Below, one piece after another: positions 45,160 to 53,661 of a stretch of DNA of 64,000 bases. Source of the DNA: Paraburkholderia phenoliruptrix (GTDB lineage Bacteria; Pseudomonadota; Gammaproteobacteria; Burkholderiales; Burkholderiaceae); assembly GCF_019511605.1 (NCBI RefSeq), contig NZ_JAEUAV010000005.1, positions 186,001 through 250,000 on the forward strand. Reading direction: 5' to 3'. Position 1 is the stretch's first letter. Each line of letters begins with the position of its first letter. Position numbers and translations under genes: made by a program. Below the pieces are notes generated by a model. The model saw only the letters and a program-made list of their open reading frames with translations, searched no databases and had not been told where the DNA came from.

Positions 45160-46974
45160 ATGAACGATACGCCGTCCAGGCTACCGCTCAACCGCACTAC
45201 GATCCTGTTACTGGTGCTGGTCCTTGCCCTTATCTGGTTCGTGCCGCTCGGCTGGCGCCATCTGCTGCCAAGCGACGAGGGCCGCTACGCCGAAATGGCC
45301 CGCGAGATGTTCGTGACCGGCGACTGGATCACGCCGCGCTATAACGGCTACAAATATTTCGAAAAGCCGCCGCTGCAGACCTGGGCAAACGCGCTCACCT
45401 TCGCGTGGTTCGGCATCGGCGAATGGCAGGCGCGGCTCTATACGGCGCTGACAGGTTTTGCCGGCGTGCTGCTGATCGGCTACACCGGCGCGCGGGTATT
45501 CAATGCGGCGACCGGCGTGTTCGCCGCACTGGTGCTGGCGACCTCGCCGTACTGGAATCTGATGGGCCACTTCAACACGCTCGACATGGGCCTGTCGTTC
45601 TGGATGGAACTGACGCTGTGCGCGCTGCTGCTTGCGCAGCGCCCGAACCTCACCGTTTCGTGCGTGCGCGGCTGGATGTGGCTGTGCTGGGCGTCAATGG
45701 CGCTCGCGGTGCTCTCCAAGGGCCTTGTCGGCGTGATCCTGCCGGGCGCCGTACTGGTGCTCTATACGTTGATTGCGCGTGACTGGGCGGTCTGGAAACG
45801 CCTGCATCTGATCGGCGGCCTGCTCGTGTTCTTCGCGATCGTCACGCCGTGGTTCGTGCTGGTGCAGGAGCGCAATCCGGAATTCCTCAATTTCTTCTTC
45901 GTCGTTCAGCAGTTCAAACGCTATCTGACGCCTGAGCAGAACCGCCCCGGGCCGTTCTATTATTTCGTGCCGGTGCTGATCATCGGTTTCCTGCCGTGGC
46001 TTTCGGTCACCGTGCAAAGCGTGCGTCACGCATGGCGTCTGCCGCGCCAGCCGAACGGCTTCGCGCCGGTCACGTTGATGTTCGTCTGGACCGGCTTCAT
46101 TTTCCTGTTCTTCAGCGCGTCGCACTCCAAGCTGCTGTCGTACACGCTGCCTGTCGCGCCGGCCATCGCGCTTCTGATCGGCATGTATCTGCCGCTCGTC
46201 ACGCGCGGGCAGTTGCGCCGTCATCTGACGGGCTATGCGCTATTTCTCGTAGTGGCCGCGTTTGCCGCGCTTTTTCTGCCGCGCTTTGGCAGCGCGCGCA
46301 ATCCGACCGAAATTTACGCTGCGTACCGCAGCTGGGTGCTCGCGGCGCTCGCGGTGGCCTTCGCGCTTACACTCGCGGCGCTCTGGCTCAATCGACGCAG
46401 CCGCGCCGCCAGTCTCGGTGCGATCGCGAGTTTCGGCGCCGCGTGGCTGCTGCTCGGCACGATTGCGGGCACGGGTCACGACGTATTCGGGCGGCTTAGC
46501 TCCGGCGCGCCGCTCGCGCCCGCCATCAAGGCGCAAATGGCGAAATTGCCCGCCGACACGCCGTTCTACTCCGTCGGCGTGCTCGACCACACATTGCCGT
46601 TCTACATCGGCCATACGATGACGATGGTCGAGCATCCGGATGAACTGGCGTTCGGGGTGTCGGTGGAGCCGCAGAAATGGCTGCCTTCGGTGCAGGCATG
46701 GGAAGAGCGCTGGAGGGCCGACCGCTATGCGCTCGCGCTGCTTCCGCCGCAGACTTACGACAGACTCCTGAGCGAAGGTCTGCCGATGCAGATAATTGCC
46801 CGCGACTCGCGCCGCGTGGTGGTGATGAAGCCGCTCACGGCGCAGCCGGCGGCATCTGCATCTGCGTCCGCATCTGCATCTGCTGCGACGTCGGCACCCG
46901 CAGCGTCGGACGCCTCGGCCACGCCGGCAACTCCGCCCGCACCCGCCGCGTCGGCAGCCAAACCGCAGTCATGA
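45160..46974 (+). CDS. arnT: 4-amino-4-deoxy-L-arabinose transferase ArnT
   Basis: Inner-membrane glycosyltransferase (GT83) that moves L-Ara4N from undecaprenyl phosphate to lipid A on the periplasmic side, lowering negative charge and giving polymyxin resistance. It has 604 residues and about twelve hydrophobic segments. The N-terminal loop PSDEGRYAEMAREMFVTGDW and YKYFEKPPLQTWANAL contain the conserved acidic and Lys residues of ArnT. The last 55 residues are a low-complexity Ala/Ser/Pro tail partly encoded by GCATCT hexamers (46852-46881). AAAGG precedes the ATG at 45160. It heads the arn operon. Confidence 0.93.
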   Translation: MNDTPSRLPLNRTTILLLVLVLALIWFVPLGWRHLLPSDEGRYAEMAREMFVTGDWITPRYNGYKYFEKPPLQTWANALTFAWFGIGEWQARLYTALTGFAGVLLIGYTGARVFNAATGVFAALVLATSPYWNLMGHFNTLDMGLSFWMELTLCALLLAQRPNLTVSCVRGWMWLCWASMALAVLSKGLVGVILPGAVLVLYTLIARDWAVWKRLHLIGGLLVFFAIVTPWFVLVQERNPEFLNFFFVVQQFKRYLTPEQNRPGPFYYFVPVLIIGFLPWLSVTVQSVRHAWRLPRQPNGFAPVTLMFVWTGFIFLFFSASHSKLLSYTLPVAPAIALLIGMYLPLVTRGQLRRHLTGYALFLVVAAFAALFLPRFGSARNPTEIYAAYRSWVLAALAVAFALTLAALWLNRRSRAASLGAIASFGAAWLLLGTIAGTGHDVFGRLSSGAPLAPAIKAQMAKLPADTPFYSVGVLDHTLPFYIGHTMTMVEHPDELAFGVSVEPQKWLPSVQAWEERWRADRYALALLPPQTYDRLLSEGLPMQIIARDSRRVVVMKPLTAQPAASASASASASAATSAPAASDASATPATPPAPAASAAKPQS

Positions 46975-46999
46975 CGCCATATCAGGATCCTGAGCTCAG

Positions 47000-47371
47000 A
47001 TGAACCCGATTTCCCTCTTTTGCATCCTCGCCGGCGTCACGTTGAACGCCGGCGCGCAATTGCTGCTCAAAGCCGGAACGAATGCCGTTGGACACTTTGA
47101 ATTCAGCCGTGCGAACATCCTGCCCATCGCCTTTCGAATGGCGACGCAACCGCCGATCATCGGCGGCCTCGCCTGCTATGTGATCAGCGTGGTGGTGTGG
47201 ATCGTCGGACTGTCGCGCGTGGACGTGTCGATCGCTTATCCGATGCTGTCGCTCGGCTACGTCGTCAATGCGTTCGCCGCGTGGTATCTGTTCGGCGAAG
47301 TGCTGTCGGTGCAGAAACTGGTCGGCATCGGCGTGATCCTCGTGGGCGTGGCGATAGTCGCCCGCAGCTAG
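47000..47371 (+). CDS. SMR/EamA-family small membrane protein, probable ArnE-like Ara4N-phosphoundecaprenol flippase subunit
   Basis: A 123-residue protein with four hydrophobic helices of the small multidrug resistance fold (LAGVTLNAGAQLLLKAGTNA; VVVWIVGLSRVDVSIAYPML; LGYVVNAFAAWYLFGEVLS). Its place between arnT and arnB indicates a role in moving undecaprenyl-P-Ara4N across the inner membrane. E. coli uses a heterodimer of ArnE and ArnF; only one such gene is here, so it may work as a homodimer or with a partner elsewhere. Confidence 0.82.
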   Translation: MNPISLFCILAGVTLNAGAQLLLKAGTNAVGHFEFSRANILPIAFRMATQPPIIGGLACYVISVVVWIVGLSRVDVSIAYPMLSLGYVVNAFAAWYLFGEVLSVQKLVGIGVILVGVAIVARS

Positions 47372-47557
47372 GCGCCCGGCGCCACGCGCCGCAACAAGAC
47401 AACGTAAGCCGGCCTTCATGCCGGGCAAGCAAAACGTAAGGTCGATCGCGGTATGCTTCGCGGTTGCACCCTTTTTTGGCCCAGGCCTCGCGTGGCGCGT
47501 CGTGTGTGTCGACGGCGCCGTGCAGGCCCCCGGCCCTTTCGATCGAGCGAAGCATTC

Positions 47558-48718
47558 ATGACCCAGTCAACCGTCCCGCCGCTGCCGTTCCTGCCGTTCG
47601 TCAAACCGGAAATCGACGAAGAAACGATTCAAGGCGTAGCCGAGGTGCTGCGCTCCGGCTGGATCACCACCGGCCCGCAGAACCAGAAGTTCGAGGCCGC
47701 GCTGTCCGAATTCTGCGGCGGCCGTCCGGTGCGCACCTTCAATTCCGGCACGGCGACACTCGAAATCGGCCTGCGCATTGCAGGCGTCGGCCCCGGCGAC
47801 GAAGTGATCACCACGCCCGCCTCGTGGGTCTCGACCAGCAATGTGATCTACGAAGTCGGCGCAACGCCGGTGTTCGCGGACATCGACCCGGTAACGCGCA
47901 ACATCGACCTCGACAAGCTTGAGCAGGCCATCACCCCGCGCACCAAGGCGCTCATCCCGGTTTATCTGTCCGGCCTGCCCGTCGACATGGACCGCCTCTA
48001 CGCGATTGCCCGCGCACACAAGCTGCGCGTGGTGGAAGACGCCGCACAGGCGTTCGGCTCGACGTGGAAGGGCCAGCGCATCGGCGCGATTGGCGACATG
48101 GTCTCCTTTAGCTTCCACGCGAACAAGAATCTGACGTCGGTCGAAGGCGGCGCCCTCGTGCTGAACAACGAGGAAGAAGCCGTCCTCGCGCAGAAGTACC
48201 GGCTGCAAGGCATTACCCGCACCGGCTTCGACGGCATGGACTGCGACGTGCTCGGCGGCAAGTACAACCTCACGGACGTTGCCGCGCGCGTCGGCCTCGG
48301 GCAGTTGCCGCATCTGGACCGTTTTCTCGCGCAGCGCCACAAGCTGGTGCGCGCGTACTACGCCGGCTTCGAGGGCGGCGCGGCAGTGAAACTGGGCGTC
48401 GGCCTGCCGTTCGCCGACTTCGAGAACAGCAACTGGCACATGTTCCAGATCACGCTGCCGCTGGAAAAGCTTTCGCTCGACCGCGCCGGTTTCATGGGAC
48501 AGTTGAAGGAACGCGGCATCGGCTCGGGCGTGCACTACCCGGCCATTCACCTGTTCTCGCTGTATCGCGCGCGCGGCTTCGCGCCCGGCATGTTCCCGCA
48601 TGCCGAGCGTTTCGGCGCCACCAACGTCACGCTGCCGCTGTTCACGCTGATGAACGAAGGCGACGTGGAGCGCGTATGCCGCGCGGTCAACGAAATTTGC
48701 GAACAATACGGAAAGTAA
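47558..48718 (+). CDS. arnB: UDP-4-amino-4-deoxy-L-arabinose aminotransferase ArnB
   Basis: PLP-dependent enzyme of the DegT/DnrJ/EryC1 family that aminates UDP-4-keto-L-arabinose with glutamate. The product has 386 residues. The PLP-binding Lys is Lys190 in FSFHANKNLTSVEGG, in line with Lys188 of the Salmonella enzyme. Other marks are FNSGTATLEIGLRIAGVGPG and VEDAAQAFGSTWKG. The ATG at 47558 fits family length; no ribosome site is obvious in the 186-base gap after the SMR gene. Confidence 0.95.
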   Translation: MTQSTVPPLPFLPFVKPEIDEETIQGVAEVLRSGWITTGPQNQKFEAALSEFCGGRPVRTFNSGTATLEIGLRIAGVGPGDEVITTPASWVSTSNVIYEVGATPVFADIDPVTRNIDLDKLEQAITPRTKALIPVYLSGLPVDMDRLYAIARAHKLRVVEDAAQAFGSTWKGQRIGAIGDMVSFSFHANKNLTSVEGGALVLNNEEEAVLAQKYRLQGITRTGFDGMDCDVLGGKYNLTDVAARVGLGQLPHLDRFLAQRHKLVRAYYAGFEGGAAVKLGVGLPFADFENSNWHMFQITLPLEKLSLDRAGFMGQLKERGIGSGVHYPAIHLFSLYRARGFAPGMFPHAERFGATNVTLPLFTLMNEGDVERVCRAVNEICEQYGK

Positions 48719-48724
48719 GCGGAA

Positions 48725-49777
48725 ATGATTTATACGGAACAACGCGCCGTCACGCCGGAAGTGTCGATCATCATTCCGGTGTACAACGAGGAAGCCGGAC
48801 TGGCAGCGCTCTTCGCGCGGCTTTACCCGGCGCTCGACGCGCTCGGCACGTCCTATGAAGTGATCTTCATCAACGACGGCAGCCGCGACAAATCTCCCGC
48901 GCTGCTCGCCGAGCAGTTCCGCGCGCGCCCGGACACAACCCGCGTGATCCTGCTCAACGGCAATTACGGGCAGCACATGGCGATCCTCGCGGGCTTCGAG
49001 CAGTCGCGCGGCGAGATCGTCATCACGCTCGACGCCGATCTGCAGAACCCGCCCGAGGAGATCGGCAAGCTCGTGAACAAGATGCACGAGGGCTTCGATT
49101 ACGTCGGCACCATTCGGCTGCAACGCCAGGACAGCCTGTGGCGCCGCAAAGCGTCGCGCGCGATGAACCGCCTGCGCGAGCGCATTACCCACATCAAGAT
49201 GACCGACCAGGGCTGCATGCTGCGCGCGTACAGCCGGCACATCATCGACACCATCAATCGTTGCGGCGAAATCAACACCTTCATTCCGGCGCTCGCCTAC
49301 ACGTTCGCGCAGAATCCGGTGGAGATCGAGGTCGCGCACGAGGAGCGCTTCGCAGGCGAATCGAAGTACTCGCTGTATTCGCTGATCCGCCTGAATTTCG
49401 ACCTGGTGACCGGCTTCTCCGTCGTGCCGCTGCAGTGGCTGTCGTTCATCGGCGTAATCCTGTCGCTCGGCTCGGCGGCGCTCTTCGTGCTGCTGCTGAT
49501 TCGCCGCTTCATCATCGGCGCGGAAGTTCAGGGCGTGTTCACGCTGTTTGCGATTACGTTCTTCCTGCTGGGCGTGATCATCTTCGCGCTCGGGCTGCTC
49601 GGCGAGTACATCGGGCGGATTTATCAGCAGGTGCGCGCGCGCCCGCGCTATCTGGTGCAGACCATTCTCGAAGAGCGCAACGGCACCGCGGTGGCGGACG
49701 TGCCGCGCCAGACGGTGGTGCAGGCGATTCGGCCGGCGCCCATCGCCGAGGAGCGCAACGAGGGTCCTGACCGATGA
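48725..49777 (+). CDS. arnC: Undecaprenyl-phosphate 4-deoxy-4-formamido-L-arabinose transferase ArnC
   Basis: GT2 glycosyltransferase attaching formylated Ara4N to undecaprenyl phosphate at the cytoplasmic face. It has 350 residues. The GT-A fold shows SIIIPVYNEEAGL, FINDGSRDKS, LNGNYGQHMAILAGFEQ, TLDADLQNPPEE (metal-binding DxD-like) and HIKMTDQGCMLRAY. Two C-terminal membrane helices follow (WLSFIGVILSLGSAALFVLL; FAITFFLLGVIIFALGLLG). It starts 6 bases after arnB and overlaps the next gene by ATGA. Confidence 0.95.
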   Translation: MIYTEQRAVTPEVSIIIPVYNEEAGLAALFARLYPALDALGTSYEVIFINDGSRDKSPALLAEQFRARPDTTRVILLNGNYGQHMAILAGFEQSRGEIVITLDADLQNPPEEIGKLVNKMHEGFDYVGTIRLQRQDSLWRRKASRAMNRLRERITHIKMTDQGCMLRAYSRHIIDTINRCGEINTFIPALAYTFAQNPVEIEVAHEERFAGESKYSLYSLIRLNFDLVTGFSVVPLQWLSFIGVILSLGSAALFVLLLIRRFIIGAEVQGVFTLFAITFFLLGVIIFALGLLGEYIGRIYQQVRARPRYLVQTILEERNGTAVADVPRQTVVQAIRPAPIAEERNEGPDR

Positions 49778-50709
49778 AACCGCGCGCCGTCGTATTCGCG
49801 TATCACAACGTCGGCGTGCGCTGCCTGCAGGTGCTGCTCGCGCGCGGCGTGGAGGTGGCGCTCGTCGTCACCCACGAGGACAGCCCGACCGAGAACATCT
49901 GGTTCGGCAGCGTCGCGAGCGTGGCGGCCGAGCACGGCATTGCCGTCGTGACGCCCGCCGATCCGAAAAGCCCAGAATTGCGTGCAGCCATTAGCGCGGC
50001 GCGCCCGGACTTCATTTTTTCGTTCTACTACCGCCACATGCTGCCGGTCGACCTGCTCGCGCTCGCCGCGCGCGGCGCCTACAACATGCACGGCTCGCTG
50101 CTGCCCAAGTACCGGGGCCGGGTGCCCACCAACTGGGCGGTGCTGCACGGCGAAACCGAAACCGGCGCGACGCTGCACGAAATGGCCGCCAAGCCCGACG
50201 CGGGCGCGATCATTGCGCAGACGCCCGTGCCGATCCTGCCGGACGACACCGCCGCGCAAGTGTTCGACAAGGTCACCGTGGCCGCCGAGCAGACCCTGTG
50301 GCGCGTGCTGCCCGCGCTGCTCGCGGGCGAGGCGCCGCATCTGCCGAACGATCTGTCGCACGGCAGCTATTTCGGCGGGCGCAAGCCCGAAGACGGCCGC
50401 ATCGACTGGAGCCAGCCGGCACAGCAGGTGTACAACCTGATTCGCGCGGTCGCGCCGCCCTATCCCGGCGCGTTTACCGACATCGACGGCCGCCGTTTCG
50501 TGGTTGCGCGCGCGCGCCTCGCGACGCCCGGCGCGCTTCGCTCCGATTTGCCGCCGGGCCTGCACGTAAGCGATAATGCCGTTTTCGCGATATGCGGCGA
50601 CGGTCGCGCGATCGCGGTCCACGAATTGCGGCACCAGCACGACGGCAGCGAAACCGTCGTCACCCCGGCCGAATTCGCCCAGTTCCTCCAAACTCCCCGA
50701 CATTTATGA
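49774..50709 (+). CDS. UDP-Ara4N formyltransferase (ArnA N-terminal domain as a separate protein)
   Basis: Uses 10-formyltetrahydrofolate to formylate UDP-L-Ara4N. A 311-residue protein equal to the N-terminal half of E. coli ArnA. Catalytic residues are Asn104 and His106 in YNMHGSLLPKYRGRVPTNW and Asp142 in AAKPDAGAI, each two positions on from E. coli Asn102/His104/Asp140. The C-terminal subdomain (YNLIRAVAPPYPGAF) is present. Both ends overlap neighbours by ATGA, so it is tightly coupled to arnC and the decarboxylase gene. Confidence 0.93.
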   Translation: MKPRAVVFAYHNVGVRCLQVLLARGVEVALVVTHEDSPTENIWFGSVASVAAEHGIAVVTPADPKSPELRAAISAARPDFIFSFYYRHMLPVDLLALAARGAYNMHGSLLPKYRGRVPTNWAVLHGETETGATLHEMAAKPDAGAIIAQTPVPILPDDTAAQVFDKVTVAAEQTLWRVLPALLAGEAPHLPNDLSHGSYFGGRKPEDGRIDWSQPAQQVYNLIRAVAPPYPGAFTDIDGRRFVVARARLATPGALRSDLPPGLHVSDNAVFAICGDGRAIAVHELRHQHDGSETVVTPAEFAQFLQTPRHL

Positions 50710-51752
50710 AGAAAGTCCTGATCCTGGGTGTGAACGGCTTCATCGGCCATCACCTGTCCAAACGCATTCTCGAAACGACCGATTGGGAAGTCTTCGGGAT
50801 GGACATGCAGACAGAACGTCTGGGCGATCTCATCAATCATGAGCGGATGCACTTTTTCGAAGGCGACATCACGATCAACAAGGAGTGGGTCGAATATCAC
50901 ATCAGGAAGTGCGATGTGATTCTGCCGCTGGTCGCGATCGCCACGCCCGCCACCTACGTGAAGCAGCCGCTGCGCGTGTTCGAACTCGACTTCGAGGCGA
51001 ACCTGCCGATCGTGCGCTCGGCCGTCAAGTACGGCAAGCACCTCGTGTTTCCGTCCACCTCCGAGGTCTACGGCATGTGCACGGACGAGCAGTTCGATCC
51101 GGAAGAATCGCAACTGTCGTATGGCCCGATCAACAAGCCACGCTGGATCTATGCGTGCTCGAAGCAGTTGATGGACCGCGTGATCTGGGGCTACGGCATG
51201 GAGGGCCTGAACTTCACGCTGTTCCGTCCGTTCAACTGGATCGGCCCGGGCCTCGACTCGATCTACACGCCGAAGGAAGGCAGCTCGCGCGTGGTCACGC
51301 AGTTCCTCGGCCATATCGTGCGCGGCGAGAACATCAGCCTCGTGGACGGCGGCGCGCAAAAGCGCGCGTTCACGGATATCGACGACGGCATCGGCGCGCT
51401 GATGAAGATCATCGAGAACAAGAACGGCGTGGCGACGGGCAAGATCTACAACATCGGCAATCCGACCAACAACTTCTCGGTGCGCGAGCTCGCACACAAG
51501 ATGCTCGCGCTTGCGGCTGAATTCCCCGAATACGCAGACAGCGCCAAGCAGGTGCAACTGGTCGAGACCTCGTCCGGTGCGTACTACGGCGCGGGCTATC
51601 AGGACGTGCAGAACCGCGTGCCGAAGATCGACAACACGATGCAGGAACTCGGCTGGGCGCCCAAGTCGACCTTCGACGAAGCGCTGCGCAAGATTTTCGA
51701 AGCGTATCGGGGCCATGTTGCTGAAGCGCGCGCACTCGTCGAACAGCAATAA
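50706..51752 (+). CDS. UDP-glucuronic acid decarboxylase (ArnA C-terminal domain as a separate protein)
   Basis: NAD-dependent SDR that oxidatively decarboxylates UDP-glucuronic acid to UDP-4-keto-L-arabinose, the first committed step to Ara4N. It has 348 residues. The Rossmann motif is ILGVNGFIGHHL; active-site segments are FPSTSEVYGMC and WIYACSKQLMDRVIWGYG with the Tyr-x-x-x-Lys, and QKRAFTDIDDGI. The ATG at 50706 overlaps the upstream stop. In E. coli the same domain is fused C-terminally to the formyltransferase. Confidence 0.94.
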   Translation: MKKVLILGVNGFIGHHLSKRILETTDWEVFGMDMQTERLGDLINHERMHFFEGDITINKEWVEYHIRKCDVILPLVAIATPATYVKQPLRVFELDFEANLPIVRSAVKYGKHLVFPSTSEVYGMCTDEQFDPEESQLSYGPINKPRWIYACSKQLMDRVIWGYGMEGLNFTLFRPFNWIGPGLDSIYTPKEGSSRVVTQFLGHIVRGENISLVDGGAQKRAFTDIDDGIGALMKIIENKNGVATGKIYNIGNPTNNFSVRELAHKMLALAAEFPEYADSAKQVQLVETSSGAYYGAGYQDVQNRVPKIDNTMQELGWAPKSTFDEALRKIFEAYRGHVAEARALVEQQ

Positions 51753-51761
51753 GGGCTGATC

Positions 51762-52655
51762 TTGGCCCGTATCGTGCTGAAGATCGACGTCGACACGCTG
51801 CGCGGCACCCGCGAAGGCGTGCCGAACCTCGCGCGTATCTTCGACCGCTTCAAGGCGCGCGCCACTTTCCTCTTCAGCCTCGGGCCCGACCACACCGGTT
51901 GGGCGATGCGCCGCGTGCTGCGCCCGGGCTTCCTGCAGAAAGTGTCGCGCACCTCGGTGGTCGAGCACTACGGGCTCAGGCAGTTGATGTACGGCGTGCT
52001 GCTGCCGGGGCCGGACATCGGCGTGAAAGCGTCGGCAGAAATGCGCGCGATTCACGAAGCCGGTTTCGAGTGCGGCATCCACACGTGGGACCACGTGTAC
52101 TGGCAGGACAACGTTCGCTCGAAAGACCGCGCGTGGACAGCCGCACAAATGCAGAAAAGCTACGCGCGCTTCGTCGATATTTTCGGCGCGCCGCCCGTCA
52201 CGCACGGCGCGGCAGGCTGGCAGATGAACGGCCATGCGTTCGAGCAGATCGACGCCTGGGGCATGCACTACGCGTCCGACGGCCGCGGCCATTCGCCGTA
52301 CCTGCCGGTCGTGGACGGCAAGACGCTCGCTCACGTGCAAATGCCGACCACGCTGCCCACGCTCGACGAAGTGCTCGGCGTGAACGGGGTGGACGAACAC
52401 AACGTCGCCGCCTTCATGTTGACGCACACGGAAAACAATCCGCACGATCAGGTCTTCACGCTGCACGCGGAACTGGAAGGCCAGAAGCTCGCGCCAATCT
52501 TCGAGCAATTGCTGGAAGGCTGGCGGGCGCAAGGCCACACGTTTGCGACCATGGGCGACTACCACGCGGCGCTGGACCGCAGCGCGCTGCCATCGTACCC
52601 TGTTACGTGGGGCGAAATTCCAGGGCGCTCCGGCGAGCTGATCGTCCAGCCATGA
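51762..52655 (+). CDS. arnD: 4-deoxy-4-formamido-L-arabinose-phosphoundecaprenol deformylase ArnD
   Basis: Polysaccharide-deacetylase-fold enzyme that removes the formyl group on the lipid carrier before flipping. It has 297 residues. Metal and catalytic motifs are VLKIDVDTLRGTREGVPNL (Asp motif), FECGIHTWDHVYWQD (His motif) and PPVTHGAAGWQMNG. The start is TTG at 51762 with AAGGG about 8 bases upstream, as no closer ATG fits. It is the last arn gene. Confidence 0.93.
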   Translation: MARIVLKIDVDTLRGTREGVPNLARIFDRFKARATFLFSLGPDHTGWAMRRVLRPGFLQKVSRTSVVEHYGLRQLMYGVLLPGPDIGVKASAEMRAIHEAGFECGIHTWDHVYWQDNVRSKDRAWTAAQMQKSYARFVDIFGAPPVTHGAAGWQMNGHAFEQIDAWGMHYASDGRGHSPYLPVVDGKTLAHVQMPTTLPTLDEVLGVNGVDEHNVAAFMLTHTENNPHDQVFTLHAELEGQKLAPIFEQLLEGWRAQGHTFATMGDYHAALDRSALPSYPVTWGEIPGRSGELIVQP

Positions 52656-52843
52656 CGGGTCGGCCGGCCTGCCGGACCGACACAACCGCTGGCTTGCGGT
52701 CCGCCAACCCCGCCCTGACGAGCCCAGCCGCCACGCGAGCGTGTGCGTACCGGCAGCCCCTCCCAAAAAATGTCTCGATGCCAGGTCCGCGCCGCCGTGA
52801 CGGATTCACGCGGCGGCGCCGACCATCACAACCGGAGAATCTT

Positions 52844-53305
52844 GTGCCCATCGCAGTCGATCAACCTATCCCCGACTTCACCGCTGCCGCTACCGGAGGT
52901 GAGATCACGCTGTCCAGTCTGCGGGGTAAGAAGGTGGTGCTGTATTTTTATCCGAAGGACAACACGCCGGGCTGCACGACCGAAGGTCTGCAGTTCCGCG
53001 ATCTGTATCCGAAGTTCAAGAAGGCCGGCAGCGAGATTCTCGGCGTCTCGCGCGACAGCCTGCGCTCCCATGAGAACTTCAAGGCGAAGCTCGAACTGCC
53101 CTTCCCGCTCATCTCCGACCCGGAAGAAAAGCTGTGCGCGCTCTTTAACGTCATCAAAATGAAGAAAATGTATGGCAAGGAAGTACGGGGAATCGAACGC
53201 TCCACCTTTCTCATCGACGCCGACGGCGTGCTTCGCGCAGAGTGGCGCGGCGTGAAAGTGCCCGGCCATGTCGAGGACATTCTGGAGGCTGTACAAGCGC
53301 TGTGA
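52844..53305 (+). CDS. bcp: Peroxiredoxin of the BCP/PrxQ family
   Basis: Thiol peroxidase, 153 residues. The peroxidatic Cys44 is in PKDNTPGCTTEGLQFRDLYP. The resolving Cys found five residues later in E. coli BCP is replaced here, so it should behave as a 1-Cys or atypical enzyme; the only other Cys is Cys98. Other family marks are YFYPKDNTPG and GIERSTFLIDADG. The start is GTG at 52844 with GGAGA upstream. A hairpin terminator lies about 135 bases downstream. Confidence 0.93.
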   Translation: MPIAVDQPIPDFTAAATGGEITLSSLRGKKVVLYFYPKDNTPGCTTEGLQFRDLYPKFKKAGSEILGVSRDSLRSHENFKAKLELPFPLISDPEEKLCALFNVIKMKKMYGKEVRGIERSTFLIDADGVLRAEWRGVKVPGHVEDILEAVQAL

Positions 53306-53661
53306 GGCGCGCTATATTGGGTTGCAATGAGTGCCTGTCCATCCCAAATTTTTCGCTGCTGCGCAAGGCTTGACGGTCGTGTCGGTCATGGCAACCGATC
53401 CGTCGAAGTCGTGAGGCGCAACGCGAACACCGTAGGCGAGCCGCTTGCCCCGTACGACGGGGCGGCGGCTTTTTTAATTGCGCGCAGCCGTTCGTTCACT
53501 CGGCCGCGCGCTTTCCGTTAAGGAGCCGATCGAAGAAGAGGCGAACTGGCATCTTTAGACCGAATGCGCGCCTCCGGGCGCAAACTGCGTGCGCGACATC
53601 GGCACCGGCAGAATGCGACAGGCGGCGCACGATATGTGACCCGATTATTCCGAGGGAAACC
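53306..53661. other. Intergenic region between bcp and the PIN-PhoH gene
   Basis: A 356-base gap. It holds the bcp terminator (53440-53475). Beyond it I see no gene; CCGAGGG just before the ATG at 53662 is a weak ribosome site. A promoter for the downstream gene must lie between 53476 and 53650 but is not obvious. Confidence 0.55.
53440..53475 (+). terminator. Intrinsic terminator downstream of bcp
   Basis: GCCCCG (53447-53452) pairs with CGGGGC (53458-53463) and the outer GCCG/CGGC extend the stem across a two-base mismatch. A run of six Ts ends at 53475. Confidence 0.8.

Noticed and set aside
50460..52766. A 768-codon open frame on minus across several arn genes
   Set aside because: It crosses the boundaries of well-supported plus-strand genes and shows no recognisable domain.
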